Shown here in pieces: positions 44,444 through 52,294 of a DNA stretch of 64,000 nucleotides. A program made the position numbers and the translations under genes. The notes beneath the pieces were generated by a model. It ran no database searches, was not told the origin of the DNA, and saw only the letters and a list, made by a program, of their open reading frames with translations. The DNA comes from UBA2336 sp965227265. GTDB taxonomy: Bacteria; Bacteroidota; Bacteroidia; Cytophagales; Cyclobacteriaceae. The first letter of the stretch is position 1. The number at the start of each line of letters is the position of its first letter. The stretch spans positions 1,612,001 to 1,676,000 of the forward strand of contig OZ245738.1 of the NCBI GenBank assembly GCA_965227265.1. The letters run 5' to 3'.

Positions 44444-45721
44444 TTATTTTTCAAGAATAGCAGTTACACCTTGTCCACCGGCTGCGCAAACAGAAACAAA
44501 TCCTCTCCCCGATCCCTTCTGATGTAAGAGCTTTGCCATCGTGGCGAGCACCCGGCCTCCAGTTGCTGCGAATGGATGTCCGGCCGCAAGGCTGCTTCCG
44601 TTAACATTTAACTTATTCTTATCAATGCTGCCTAACGCCTCCACACCAAACAGTTGGCTGAGCTGATCGCTTTCCCAAATCTTTAACGTTGCCAATACTT
44701 GTGCCGCAAAGGCTTCATGAATTTCGTAGAAGTCAAAATCCTGCAATTTCAATCCGGCTTTCTTCAGCATTTTATTCGATGCATAGATCGGAGCCAATAA
44801 TAAATTCTGCTTTGCTTCTACGTATTCAACTGCAGCAAGCTCGGCAAATGTTAGATACGCCAATACCGGAAGATGATGTTCACGCGCCCACTCTTCACTG
44901 GCTAATAAAATGCAGGAGGCTCCATCCGTAAGCGGTGATGAGTTTCCGGCTGTTAATGATCCATGTTCTCTATCGAAGGCTGGTTTTAACTTTGCAAGCT
45001 TCTCCAGGCTGCTATCGTTACGCAAATTGTTATCCCGACTTAATCCTTCGTAAGGCGTTAGCATGTCCGTAAAGAATCCAGCCTCATAAGCCTTTGCCAT
45101 TTTCTGGTGGCTCTCTAACGCAAATGCATCTTGATCCTGACGCGAGATTCCATAATGCTTGGCTGTAATTTCTGTATGGCCGCCCATCGACAAACCAGTT
45201 CGCGGCTCAACATTAGCCGGAGCAATCGGTGCGAGCTGTCCGGGTCTGATCTTTAAAAACTGACTGAGCTTTCCGCCAAACGTTTTAGCGCGATTGGCTG
45301 CGAGTAGTATCTTTCTAACCTTCTCTCCTAATACTAATGGAACATTACTCGTAGAGTCTACGCCTCCCGCAATGCCCACATCAATTTGTCCGAGTGCAAT
45401 TTTATTCGCGATGTAGATAGCAGTTTCAATTCCGGTGTCACATGCTTGTTGAAGATCGCAGGCTGGAGTTCTTGGATCGAGTGAAGTGCTCATTACACTT
45501 TCGCGGGTCAGGTTAAACTCCCAGCTGTGTTTGATCACTGCGCCACAGGCAACTTCACCTAATAATTCTCCTTTGAGCTTATACCGAACGATCAATCCAT
45601 TCAGCGCAGCGACCAGCATATCCTGATTGCTGGCTTTTGCATACGCAGTGTTCTGACGGGCAAAGGGAATCCGGTTGTAGCCAACTATAGCAACCTTCCG
45701 GACGGATGATGTTTCAAGCAT
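44444..45721 (-). CDS. Thiolase (acetyl-CoA C-acyltransferase)
   Basis: This 425-residue enzyme cleaves or forms 3-ketoacyl-CoA. The nucleophile is C94 (LQQACDTGIE), with EIHEAFAAQVL, H382 (GHPFAATGGR) and the C-terminal C412 (SVCAAGGQG). The N-terminus VRKVAIVGYNRIPFARQNTA and overall length resemble the FadI/trifunctional-beta group. No fadJ partner is adjacent. It leads the thiolase-membrane protein-rhomboid run. Confidence 0.94.
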   Translation of the reverse strand: MLETSSVRKVAIVGYNRIPFARQNTAYAKASNQDMLVAALNGLIVRYKLKGELLGEVACGAVIKHSWEFNLTRESVMSTSLDPRTPACDLQQACDTGIETAIYIANKIALGQIDVGIAGGVDSTSNVPLVLGEKVRKILLAANRAKTFGGKLSQFLKIRPGQLAPIAPANVEPRTGLSMGGHTEITAKHYGISRQDQDAFALESHQKMAKAYEAGFFTDMLTPYEGLSRDNNLRNDSSLEKLAKLKPAFDREHGSLTAGNSSPLTDGASCILLASEEWAREHHLPVLAYLTFAELAAVEYVEAKQNLLLAPIYASNKMLKKAGLKLQDFDFYEIHEAFAAQVLATLKIWESDQLSQLFGVEALGSIDKNKLNVNGSSLAAGHPFAATGGRVLATMAKLLHQKGSGRGFVSVCAAGGQGVTAILEK

Positions 45722-45890
45722 TCACAAAGCTAACAGGTTTACTGCACAGAATATTCATTCGCGTAACGCGAAATGTAGCCTCGTTTAATTTCGTCAAGTA
45801 AGTCATCGCCCATATTCTTCCTCTAATTCCTGACGAATCAAGGCTTTACGGATTATTAATCGTACTTTTGCACTTTGGAAATACGACAGT

Positions 45891-45971
45891 GCAACGTCAT
45901 CCCAACTCTACCGGCCCGACAACTATCGGGAGTCTTCGGTTGCTCCAGGGATCTCCTCGCAATGACGTTGC
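45891..45971. repeat. Intergenic palindromic element, family 1
   Basis: The ends form a perfect 10-bp inverted repeat, GCAACGTCAT (45891-45900) and ATGACGTTGC (45962-45971). Inside is CTCCTCGCAATGACG, a motif common in Bacteroidota intergenic repeats. It lies between divergent thiolase and helicase genes. Confidence 0.7.
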
Positions 45972-46001
45972 TCCTGTAACTTTTTAATTTTTTAACTCTT
46001 T

Positions 46002-47867
46002 ATGAAAACTTTTCAATCTCTTGGTTTATCCAAGGGGCTGTCGGATGCTGTTCAGTTGATCGGCTTCGAAACGCCCACACCTATCCAGGAAAAAGCAATC
46101 CCGATGTTATTGGCTGGCAACAAAGACTTTATTGGTCTTGCCCAGACCGGAACCGGAAAAACTGCTGCCTTCGGATTACCGTTACTCGACCTTGTCGATG
46201 ACAACTCAAAAGAAACCCAAGCCTTAGTGCTTGCCCCAACCCGTGAGCTTGGCTTGCAGATCGTTAGCGATCTCGAGAACTTCAGCGAACGTTTCAAAAA
46301 GCTTAACATCACAGCTGTTTATGGAGGCGCGAGCATCAGCGAGCAGATCCGTAAAGTAAAACGCGGTACGCAAATCATCGTGGCTACACCTGGCCGTTTG
46401 ATCGACTTGATCGGCAAGAAAGCTGTCAACCTCTCTACTGTTAAGTATGTAGTGCTTGATGAGGCTGATGAAATGCTAAACATGGGCTTCAAGGAAGATA
46501 TCGATGAGATCCTTTCTTCAACGCCTGATACGAAGATCACCTGGCTATTCTCGGCTACTATGCCGAAGGAAGTTCGAGCGATTGCCAAGAATTACATGAC
46601 CGATCCGGATGAGATCACGGTAGGTGATAAGAACACTGGTAACGCCAATATTGAACACCAATATGTGGTAATCCAGGAACGCGACAAGTACAATGCACTT
46701 AAACGTATCCTTGACTATACACCTGAAATATTCGGTTTAATCTTCTGCCGTACCCGGATTGATACTCAGCGGATTGCAGAAAGCTTAATGAAAGACGGCT
46801 ACAATGCCGATGCGCTTCACGGTGACCTGAACCAGGCACAGCGTGATCGCGTAATGATGAAGTTCCGTCAGAAGACATTACAGATATTGGTAGCTACCGA
46901 TGTAGCTGCCCGTGGTATTGATGTGGACAACATCACGCACGTAATTCACCTCAACATTCCGGATGAAATGGAGTTCTATACCCACCGAAGCGGACGTACA
47001 GCCCGTGCCGGTAAAAAAGGACTTTCGATCGCGATGGTGAACAACCGCGAGGTTGGCAAGATTCGTCAGCTTGAGAAAAGCATGAAGAGCAATTTCGTAA
47101 AGATTGCAATCCCTTCAGGCCAGGAAGTATGTCAAAAGCAATTGCTTGCGCTGATGCACAAAGTGCACGAAGTGAAGGTGAATGAAAAAGAAATCGCTGA
47201 GTTTTTACCAGCTGTATATGAGGCACTTAAGGACCTTACGAAGGATGAATTGATTAAGCGTTTTGCTTCAATCGAGTTCAACCGTTTCCTTGAATATTAC
47301 CGTAATGCTCCTGATTTGAATGATTCAAAAGGCAGTAGAACAACAGCTGAAGGTGGTGCTGACCGGTATTCTTCTACAGGAGATCGATACTTCATCAACT
47401 TGGGTAAGATGGACGAGCTGGATGTTCCAACCTTGCTTGAGCTATTGGATGATTGCTGTGGCATCACCAAAAAGAATGTGGGTAAGATCGACTTGAAAGG
47501 TGCATACTCATTCTTTGAAATCGATAAAGAAAAGAGCGCGGATGTAATCAAAGGATTCCAGGGAATGGAGTTCGCGGGTCGTGTTGTACGGGTTGAGCTG
47601 ACCGAGCAAGGCGGTGGTGGCGGTAGCAGAAGCCGTGAGCGCAGCGAAGGTAGCAGCAACAGAAGCGAAGGCGGAAGCCGTGAGCGTAGCGGAAGTGGTA
47701 ATCGCGAGCGCAGTGTTAGTGGTCAGCGTACGGGTGGATATGGAAACCGTGAAGGCGGTGGATCACGTGATCGTAATCGCGGTGCCGGCAGCTCGGGCAG
47801 CAGTAATCGTCCGGGTAACTTTGAGCGCAGAGGCAGCAGCGGAGGCGATAGAAAAAAGCGTTACTAG
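46002..47867 (+). CDS. DEAD-box RNA helicase with DbpA-like C-terminal domain and R/G/S-rich tail
   Basis: This 621-residue RNA helicase has Q29 (Q motif), AQTGTGKT (47-54), DEAD (153-156), SAT (184-186), a C-domain with ATDVAARGIDVDN and HRSGRTARAG, then an RNA-binding domain (about 475-550). The tail is low-complexity Ser, Arg and Gly (RERSGSGNRERS). It resembles CsdA/DeaD, linked to ribosome assembly and cold growth. A strong terminator and then the histone-like genes follow. Confidence 0.95.
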   Translation: MKTFQSLGLSKGLSDAVQLIGFETPTPIQEKAIPMLLAGNKDFIGLAQTGTGKTAAFGLPLLDLVDDNSKETQALVLAPTRELGLQIVSDLENFSERFKKLNITAVYGGASISEQIRKVKRGTQIIVATPGRLIDLIGKKAVNLSTVKYVVLDEADEMLNMGFKEDIDEILSSTPDTKITWLFSATMPKEVRAIAKNYMTDPDEITVGDKNTGNANIEHQYVVIQERDKYNALKRILDYTPEIFGLIFCRTRIDTQRIAESLMKDGYNADALHGDLNQAQRDRVMMKFRQKTLQILVATDVAARGIDVDNITHVIHLNIPDEMEFYTHRSGRTARAGKKGLSIAMVNNREVGKIRQLEKSMKSNFVKIAIPSGQEVCQKQLLALMHKVHEVKVNEKEIAEFLPAVYEALKDLTKDELIKRFASIEFNRFLEYYRNAPDLNDSKGSRTTAEGGADRYSSTGDRYFINLGKMDELDVPTLLELLDDCCGITKKNVGKIDLKGAYSFFEIDKEKSADVIKGFQGMEFAGRVVRVELTEQGGGGGSRSRERSEGSSNRSEGGSRERSGSGNRERSVSGQRTGGYGNREGGGSRDRNRGAGSSGSSNRPGNFERRGSSGGDRKKRY

Positions 47868-47886
47868 ATTAGAATAAACTTTATAG

Positions 47887-47925
47887 AACATGCCGTTGAT
47901 AAAAATCAGCGGCATGTTTGTTTAT
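47887..47925 (+). terminator. Intrinsic terminator after the helicase gene
   Basis: A 14-bp stem (47887-47900 with 47905-47918, one G-U pair) with an AAAA loop is followed by TGTTTATA. Confidence 0.75.
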
Positions 47926-47974
47926 AGGCATTGATATTTTTACGTAATTTTCGCGGATAAATTTTAAACCCTCT

Positions 47975-48235
47975 ATGGCAAAGAAAGTAAAAAAGGCAGC
48001 TAAGAAAACTGTGAAGGCTGCAAAGAAGTCGGTGAAGAAGGCCGCAAAAAAAGTAGTTAAAACTGTAAGGAAAGCAGCGAAGAAAGCATCGAAAGCTGTG
48101 AAGAAAGTAGCGACCAAAGCAAAGAAGAAAGTAGCGAAGGCAACAAAGCCTAAAGCAACACCTCGTGTGGAAAAAGTTCAACAGCCGGTAGCTCCTATCC
48201 CGTCTTTATTCGGAGATTATCCTTCAAGCAACTAA
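47975..48235 (+). CDS. Histone-H1-like Lys/Ala-rich protein (short copy)
   Basis: This 86-residue protein consists of repeats of KKAAKK and KKSVKKAAKK types through residue 55, then a non-repetitive tail (VEKVQQPVAPIPSLFGDY). The composition matches bacterial H1-like proteins such as Chlamydia Hc1/Hc2 and Bordetella BpH1, which bind DNA. A strong terminator follows, then a second copy. Confidence 0.85.
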   Translation: MAKKVKKAAKKTVKAAKKSVKKAAKKVVKTVRKAAKKASKAVKKVATKAKKKVAKATKPKATPRVEKVQQPVAPIPSLFGDYPSSN

Positions 48236-48257
48236 GCTTAGCAAGATACATTGTTCC

Positions 48258-48290
48258 AAAAAGCCCTCTTTTTACAGGGCTTTTTGATTT
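48258..48290 (+). terminator. Intrinsic terminator after the first histone-like gene
   Basis: A ten-base-pair stem AAAAAGCCCT/AGGGCTTTTT (48258-48267 with 48276-48285) is followed by further Ts. Confidence 0.85.
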
Positions 48291-48402
48291 TTATGACTCT
48301 CTCGTCCTATTTCATTCAGTCTCATCTACAATTCATACAAAACATGGCACACATGGTTTCATAATTGTATAATCTTGTTCACAACATAAAAACTTAAGTG
48401 CT

Positions 48403-48795
48403 ATGGCAAAGAAGACATCAAAAAAAGCAGCGAAGAAGAAAGTTTCTGCTGCTAAAAAAACAGTAAAGAAGGCTGCTAAGAAAGCGGTTAAAAAAGGTAA
48501 GACAACTGCAAAGAAAGCTGCTAAAAAAGTGGTTACTAAAGCAGTGTCAAAAGGGAAATCTGCTGCTAAGAAAGTGGTTAAAAAAGCTAAGTCAGCTGCT
48601 AAAAAAGCGGTAAGAAGAGCAAAGCCATCATTTCAACGCGTAGCGAAGAAGGCCAAGCAAACTGCAGCAGCTGCGGTAGGCGTTGTAACAGCGAATGTTA
48701 ACCAAGCGAAAAACGTTGTGGTTAATAAAGCTACTGAGATCAAAGAAGCAGTTGAGAACAAAGCAACTGATCTGTTCAGCACAAGCAATAACTAA
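48403..48795 (+). CDS. Histone-H1-like Lys/Ala-rich protein (long copy)
   Basis: This 130-residue protein has repeats of AAKKAVKK and KKGKTTAKKAAKK type through about residue 80. A less basic helical end follows (AAAAVGVVTANVNQAKNVV, EIKEAVENKATDLF). It resembles the 86-residue neighbour and is probably a duplicate with a different C-terminus. It is expected to coat or compact DNA. An intergenic repeat element begins 10 bp after its stop codon. Confidence 0.85.
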   Translation: MAKKTSKKAAKKKVSAAKKTVKKAAKKAVKKGKTTAKKAAKKVVTKAVSKGKSAAKKVVKKAKSAAKKAVRRAKPSFQRVAKKAKQTAAAAVGVVTANVNQAKNVVVNKATEIKEAVENKATDLFSTSNN

Positions 48796-48805
48796 TAATT
48801 AACAC

Positions 48806-48900
48806 CGTCATTCTGAGCGTCAGCGAAGAATCTCCGTTTTAGTACTTTATAACAATTTAGTACTCTATAAGGGGATGTTTCGCTTACGCTCAACATGACG
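48806..48900. repeat. Intergenic palindromic element, family 2, copy 1
   Basis: Imperfect 30-bp inverted arms (CGTCATTCTGAGCG at the left, CGCTCAACATGACG at the right) enclose an AGTACTCTA-containing centre. It sits between convergent genes. The right arm touches the stop codon of the acyltransferase gene at 48901-48903. It is closely related to the element at 54054-54130 in opposite orientation. Confidence 0.85.
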
Positions 48901-49461
48901 TTAAATTAATAAGTGACCCAGTCCATTCTCCGGATGCTTCCCTTCTATTGGACCGAAGAATTCCAGTATCTTCTTAAAGTCAGCTTTCTCATCATGCGTT
49001 GTTGCAAAGGGTGGTGAGATGATGGCTAGTTTGTGCTTGTAATCAAACGCTACCATGATGATCGGCACGTTCGCCTTCTTGGCGATATTGTAAAATCCGG
49101 TCTTGAGCTTATCAACCTTTCTACGGGTTCCCTCAGGCGACAACGCCAACGCAAACTCTTCATGTTCGTTAAAGATTTTGACGACCTGATCTACTAGGTT
49201 ATGGTTCGAAGTCCGGTCTACCGGATAGCCTCCCAGCCATCGAAAGAAAAACCCAAAAGGCGGCTTGAACAATTGATGCTTGCCCAGGTATTTAGCTCGC
49301 TCTAACCGCAGTGCTTTCCGGAACAATAACCCGATCACAAAATCCCAGCTGCTGGTGTGTGGCGCTACGATAACTACATACTTTTTGAGGTGATCCGGGA
49401 AAGCTCCGACTGATTTCCATCCCATCAACTTCAAAATGTATTTGCTAATCAATCGCATCAT
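48901..49461 (-). CDS. PlsC-like 1-acyl-glycerophosphate acyltransferase family protein
   Basis: This 186-residue membrane-associated acyltransferase has the HxxxxD motif at H35-D40 (APHTSSWDF), the substrate-binding segment WLGGYPVDR, and SPEGTR at 108-113. It is shorter than PlsC and belongs to the family of small glycerol-phosphate acyltransferases. It lies 54 bp downstream of the MreB-like gene on the same strand. The acceptor substrate is uncertain. Confidence 0.9.
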   Translation of the reverse strand: MMRLISKYILKLMGWKSVGAFPDHLKKYVVIVAPHTSSWDFVIGLLFRKALRLERAKYLGKHQLFKPPFGFFFRWLGGYPVDRTSNHNLVDQVVKIFNEHEEFALALSPEGTRRKVDKLKTGFYNIAKKANVPIIMVAFDYKHKLAIISPPFATTHDEKADFKKILEFFGPIEGKHPENGLGHLLI

Positions 49462-49515
49462 AATGGATATTTTTAACTCGAGTAAAGTTAATAATTGCCA
49501 TGTACGTCAGACTTT

Positions 49516-50532
49516 TCAGATCAAAATGCTCTGGAATTTCTTCGGAGATGCGAGTGTGTGTGAGATACCTTTGCTCACGGAGCGAAGCGGTTCTTTGTCA
49601 AGAATTACGTTGAGCTTAATGTGCTTCTCAAGCCGCAACTGAATGCCTCTCAACATCGAGCCTCCACCCGTTAGATGAATGCCGGTTTCGTAGATGTCAG
49701 CGGCCAGTTCAGGCGGACAAGTTTCCAGTGTTTGAATGATAGCTGTCTCGATCTGAGCGATTGACTTTTCCAGGATAAAAGCCACTTCGCTGTAATCGAT
49801 TTTCCGTGTTACCGGTATGCCCGAAATCAGATCTTTCCCCTTCACAAACATTGGCTGAGGCGGATCGATGAGCTTATCGGTAACCGCACCAACCTGGATC
49901 TTTACTTGTTCGGCAGTCTTCAGTCCAATGGCTATGTTATAGTTCTTGCGGAAATGATCCTGGATGTTTTCATCGAACGTATCCCCTGCCACTTTCACAG
50001 ACTGAAATGCAGCGATACCCGATAACGAGATCACTACAATTTCGGTAATGCCACCACCAATATCAATGATAAGCTTTCCCTGAGGCTCGCGAATATTTAG
50101 GCCCATGCCTAATGCTGCAGCCAACGGCTCATATAATAGGTGTGACTTCTTCGAATTGATCTGTTCGAGCGCATCGCGCAAAGCTCTTCGTTCAACTTCG
50201 GTTGTATTGTAGGGGACTCCGGAGATCACATGATCAAATCCCGAAAGGAAGTTTTGCTTTTTATAAACCTGCTTCACCATTTCCTGGATCATCCGGGTTG
50301 CTGATTCATAGTCAGCAATAACTCCACCTTTCAAAGGCTTCACAGGAGTCAATTGCTCATGTGTTTTCTCAAACATTGCATACGCATCGTCACCTACAGC
50401 CTTTACATTTTTGGCCGTATTGAAAACAATGTAAGACGGCTGCGCAAACAGCGGCCCGGACTCATCCGAAATAATCGTGTTGTTATTTCCGAGGTCGATC
50501 GCAAAGCTGTGACTATGAAAGAGTTTGAACAT
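49516..50532 (-). CDS. MreB/actin-like rod-shape protein (divergent)
   Basis: This 338-residue actin-fold ATPase has phosphate-1 IDLGNNNTIIS (12-22; MreB usually has GTAN), the LYEPLAAALG connector, phosphate-2 IIDIGGGITEIVVIS, and adenosine LTGGGSML near the C-terminus. No mreC, mreD, pbpA or rodA genes are adjacent, unlike the main cell-shape cluster, so it may be an MreB paralogue. Role inferred. Confidence 0.87.
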   Translation of the reverse strand: MFKLFHSHSFAIDLGNNNTIISDESGPLFAQPSYIVFNTAKNVKAVGDDAYAMFEKTHEQLTPVKPLKGGVIADYESATRMIQEMVKQVYKKQNFLSGFDHVISGVPYNTTEVERRALRDALEQINSKKSHLLYEPLAAALGMGLNIREPQGKLIIDIGGGITEIVVISLSGIAAFQSVKVAGDTFDENIQDHFRKNYNIAIGLKTAEQVKIQVGAVTDKLIDPPQPMFVKGKDLISGIPVTRKIDYSEVAFILEKSIAQIETAIIQTLETCPPELAADIYETGIHLTGGGSMLRGIQLRLEKHIKLNVILDKEPLRSVSKGISHTLASPKKFQSILI

Positions 50533-50622
50533 GATACAGTCAAAAGTAAAACAAAAGCCTGACTGGCCTAAAATCCTGCAAAAAAACTTTCTGTGAGGGC
50601 TTTTTGCATCCCCGCAAAGCGG

Positions 50623-50630
50623 TAACTTTC
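50623..50630 (+). promoter_or_regulatory. Possible -7 promoter box for the channel-like gene
   Basis: TAACTTTC differs by one base from TAnnTTTG and lies 11 bp before the ATG at 50642. TTTTTG at 50601-50606 could be an upstream element. Confidence 0.35.
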
Positions 50631-50641
50631 AGGCAATACCT

Positions 50642-51388
50642 ATGCTAAGAACGTCATTACTCAAGTCTTTAACCGAGCTTCAGAAAGAAAAGCAGCACGA
50701 TTACCGCAATGTGGTGATTACGCAGATCCTGATCATTGCGCTTGGGCTAACCTTATCGGGACCGGTATTGGAAGACAGCACCTCAAACATTTCTAAATTT
50801 ATCATTACAGTGTTTTTTGGATTTGGAACGGTTTACAACTTCCTGCTGTGGGATTTGCTCCGAAACTTTACAAAAAGCAAGATTCTAATCGTCACTATAT
50901 TTTGTGTGCTGGTGGGCATGATCTTCTTCGGATCATTGTCTGAATTTCCATATTACAAATTTGTGGAGATGGACCGAAGAACGGTGCTATTGATCATTCA
51001 CGGCTCTTTATTCCCGATTGAAATAATCATCATCGCATTTATGATCCGTGACATTTTCATGGACGATTACTTCACACCCGATAAGCTCTGGGGTGCAGCT
51101 GCAGTATTCCTGACCGTTGGGATATCCTTCGGAAGTCTGTACGACCTGATCTGTACTATCAAACCGGGCAGTCTTAATCCAGATTTGGAGCTTGGCTTTC
51201 CAACGTATTCGGAATGTATAAACTACAGCTTTTGCGTGATCGGTGGAGTAGAAACTAGCCAACCGAATGCAGCCAAGTTGCTCCGAAATATAAGTGTTCT
51301 CGAAGCTGTGTGGAGCACGCTATTTACTGTGCTTATTATTGGTAAATTGCTCGGACTTCCGAAACCTCCAGAAGAAAAACAACCCTAA
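50642..51388 (+). CDS. Ion-channel-like six-TM membrane protein with non-canonical filter
   Basis: This 248-residue protein has TM helices at about 24-40, 51-70, 80-97, 113-135 and 149-170, a short pore-helix-like segment SECINYSFCVIGGV (190-203), and a last TM (218-236, LEAVWSTLFTVLIIGKLLG). The order pore-loop then final TM, with SVLEAVWSTLF just ahead of that TM, recalls two-TM and six-TM potassium channels. The TVGYG filter is replaced by VIGGVETS. It is 18 bp before the SPFH gene on the same strand, so they are likely co-expressed. Channel function is inferred. Confidence 0.55.
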   Translation: MLRTSLLKSLTELQKEKQHDYRNVVITQILIIALGLTLSGPVLEDSTSNISKFIITVFFGFGTVYNFLLWDLLRNFTKSKILIVTIFCVLVGMIFFGSLSEFPYYKFVEMDRRTVLLIIHGSLFPIEIIIIAFMIRDIFMDDYFTPDKLWGAAAVFLTVGISFGSLYDLICTIKPGSLNPDLELGFPTYSECINYSFCVIGGVETSQPNAAKLLRNISVLEAVWSTLFTVLIIGKLLGLPKPPEEKQP

Positions 51389-51406
51389 CGCTATCCCTAA
51401 ATTTAT

Positions 51407-52225
51407 ATGAATAATCGCAGAATTGTACCCATTATTGTTGTGGGCGTTATTGCCCTTTTTGTGCTTTTTGGTGTTTCCTCAAGCTTATTTTATACAGTTG
51501 AAGCAACCCAACGGGCTGTGCTCTTCTACAAATTCGGAGACGGATTGGATAAGGACAATGTAATGCAGCCCGGCTTTCACACAAAGTCTCCCTGGAATGA
51601 AGTGTATGTATACAATGTTCAGGAAACTTCCCGCGATGAGGATATGGATATCCTCGATAAAAGCGGATTGTCTATTCACGTTGACGTAACCGTTCGTTTT
51701 AACCCCATGCCCGATAAGATCGGCTACATCTATGAAAAATTTAATGTTGACTACGTTGAAGTTCTTGTAAAGCCTGAGATCCGGTCGGCTGTGCGCCAGG
51801 TAATGGGTCGCTATACAGCGGAAGAGATCTACTCTACCAAACGTGCTGAAGTTGAAGCAACCATCAAAAACGAATCTGAAAAGGTTCTGAATGCAAACAA
51901 CGTAAACATGGTGGCACTGCTTATCAAATCAATTGTTCTCCCCGATCAGATCAGAATTGCAATTGAAAGCAAGCTTCAGCAGGAACAAGAGGCCCTTGCC
52001 TACCGCTTCCGGTTAGATAAGGAGAAAAGTGAAGCTGAACGTAAGCGAATTGCTGCGGAAGGTGAATCGCGTGCTAATAATATCATCAACAATAGCTTAT
52101 CGGACAAACTCTTGAAAATGAGAGGTATAGAAGCTACACTTGAGCTGGCTAAATCTCCCAATTCAAAAGTGATTGTGGTGGGCTCCGGAAAAGACGGTTT
52201 GCCCATGATTTTAGGCGGGAATTAA
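51407..52225 (+). CDS. Prohibitin/SPFH-family membrane protein
   Basis: This 272-residue protein has an N-terminal TM helix (about 7-29), then a prohibitin homology domain: EATQRAVLFYKFG, HTKSPWNEVYVYNVQE, VDVTVRFNPMPDKIGYIY. The coiled-coil C-terminal part (KLQQEQEALAYRFRLDKEKS, RKRIAAEGESRANNII) builds ring assemblies. Bacterial SPFH proteins scaffold membrane microdomains and guard proteases. Probable operon with the channel-like gene. Confidence 0.92.
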   Translation: MNNRRIVPIIVVGVIALFVLFGVSSSLFYTVEATQRAVLFYKFGDGLDKDNVMQPGFHTKSPWNEVYVYNVQETSRDEDMDILDKSGLSIHVDVTVRFNPMPDKIGYIYEKFNVDYVEVLVKPEIRSAVRQVMGRYTAEEIYSTKRAEVEATIKNESEKVLNANNVNMVALLIKSIVLPDQIRIAIESKLQQEQEALAYRFRLDKEKSEAERKRIAAEGESRANNIINNSLSDKLLKMRGIEATLELAKSPNSKVIVVGSGKDGLPMILGGN

Positions 52226-52260
52226 TCCGTGAGGGCTTTTTTTTCTCAGAAACTACCCGT

Positions 52261-52268
52261 TATCTTTA
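52261..52268 (+). promoter_or_regulatory. Possible -7 promoter box of the citrate synthase gene
   Basis: TATCTTTA differs by one base from TAnnTTTG and is 26 bp before the ATG at 52295. Confidence 0.4.
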
Positions 52269-52294
52269 AAAGCATCTAAACAGTACTATTTAAT

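Noticed and set aside
45722..46001. tRNA or small RNA gene in the divergent gap
   Set aside because: No cloverleaf could be drawn; the structure seen is the palindromic repeat.
47614..48181. Several long frames antisense or shifted to the helicase tail and histone-like genes
   Set aside because: They are shadows produced by the repetitive Ser/Arg/Gly and Lys/Ala codons.
50592..52242. Shared 13-mer GTGAGGGCTTTTT before the channel-like gene and after the SPFH gene
   Set aside because: Short T-rich match with no stem; likely chance or weak terminator remnants.
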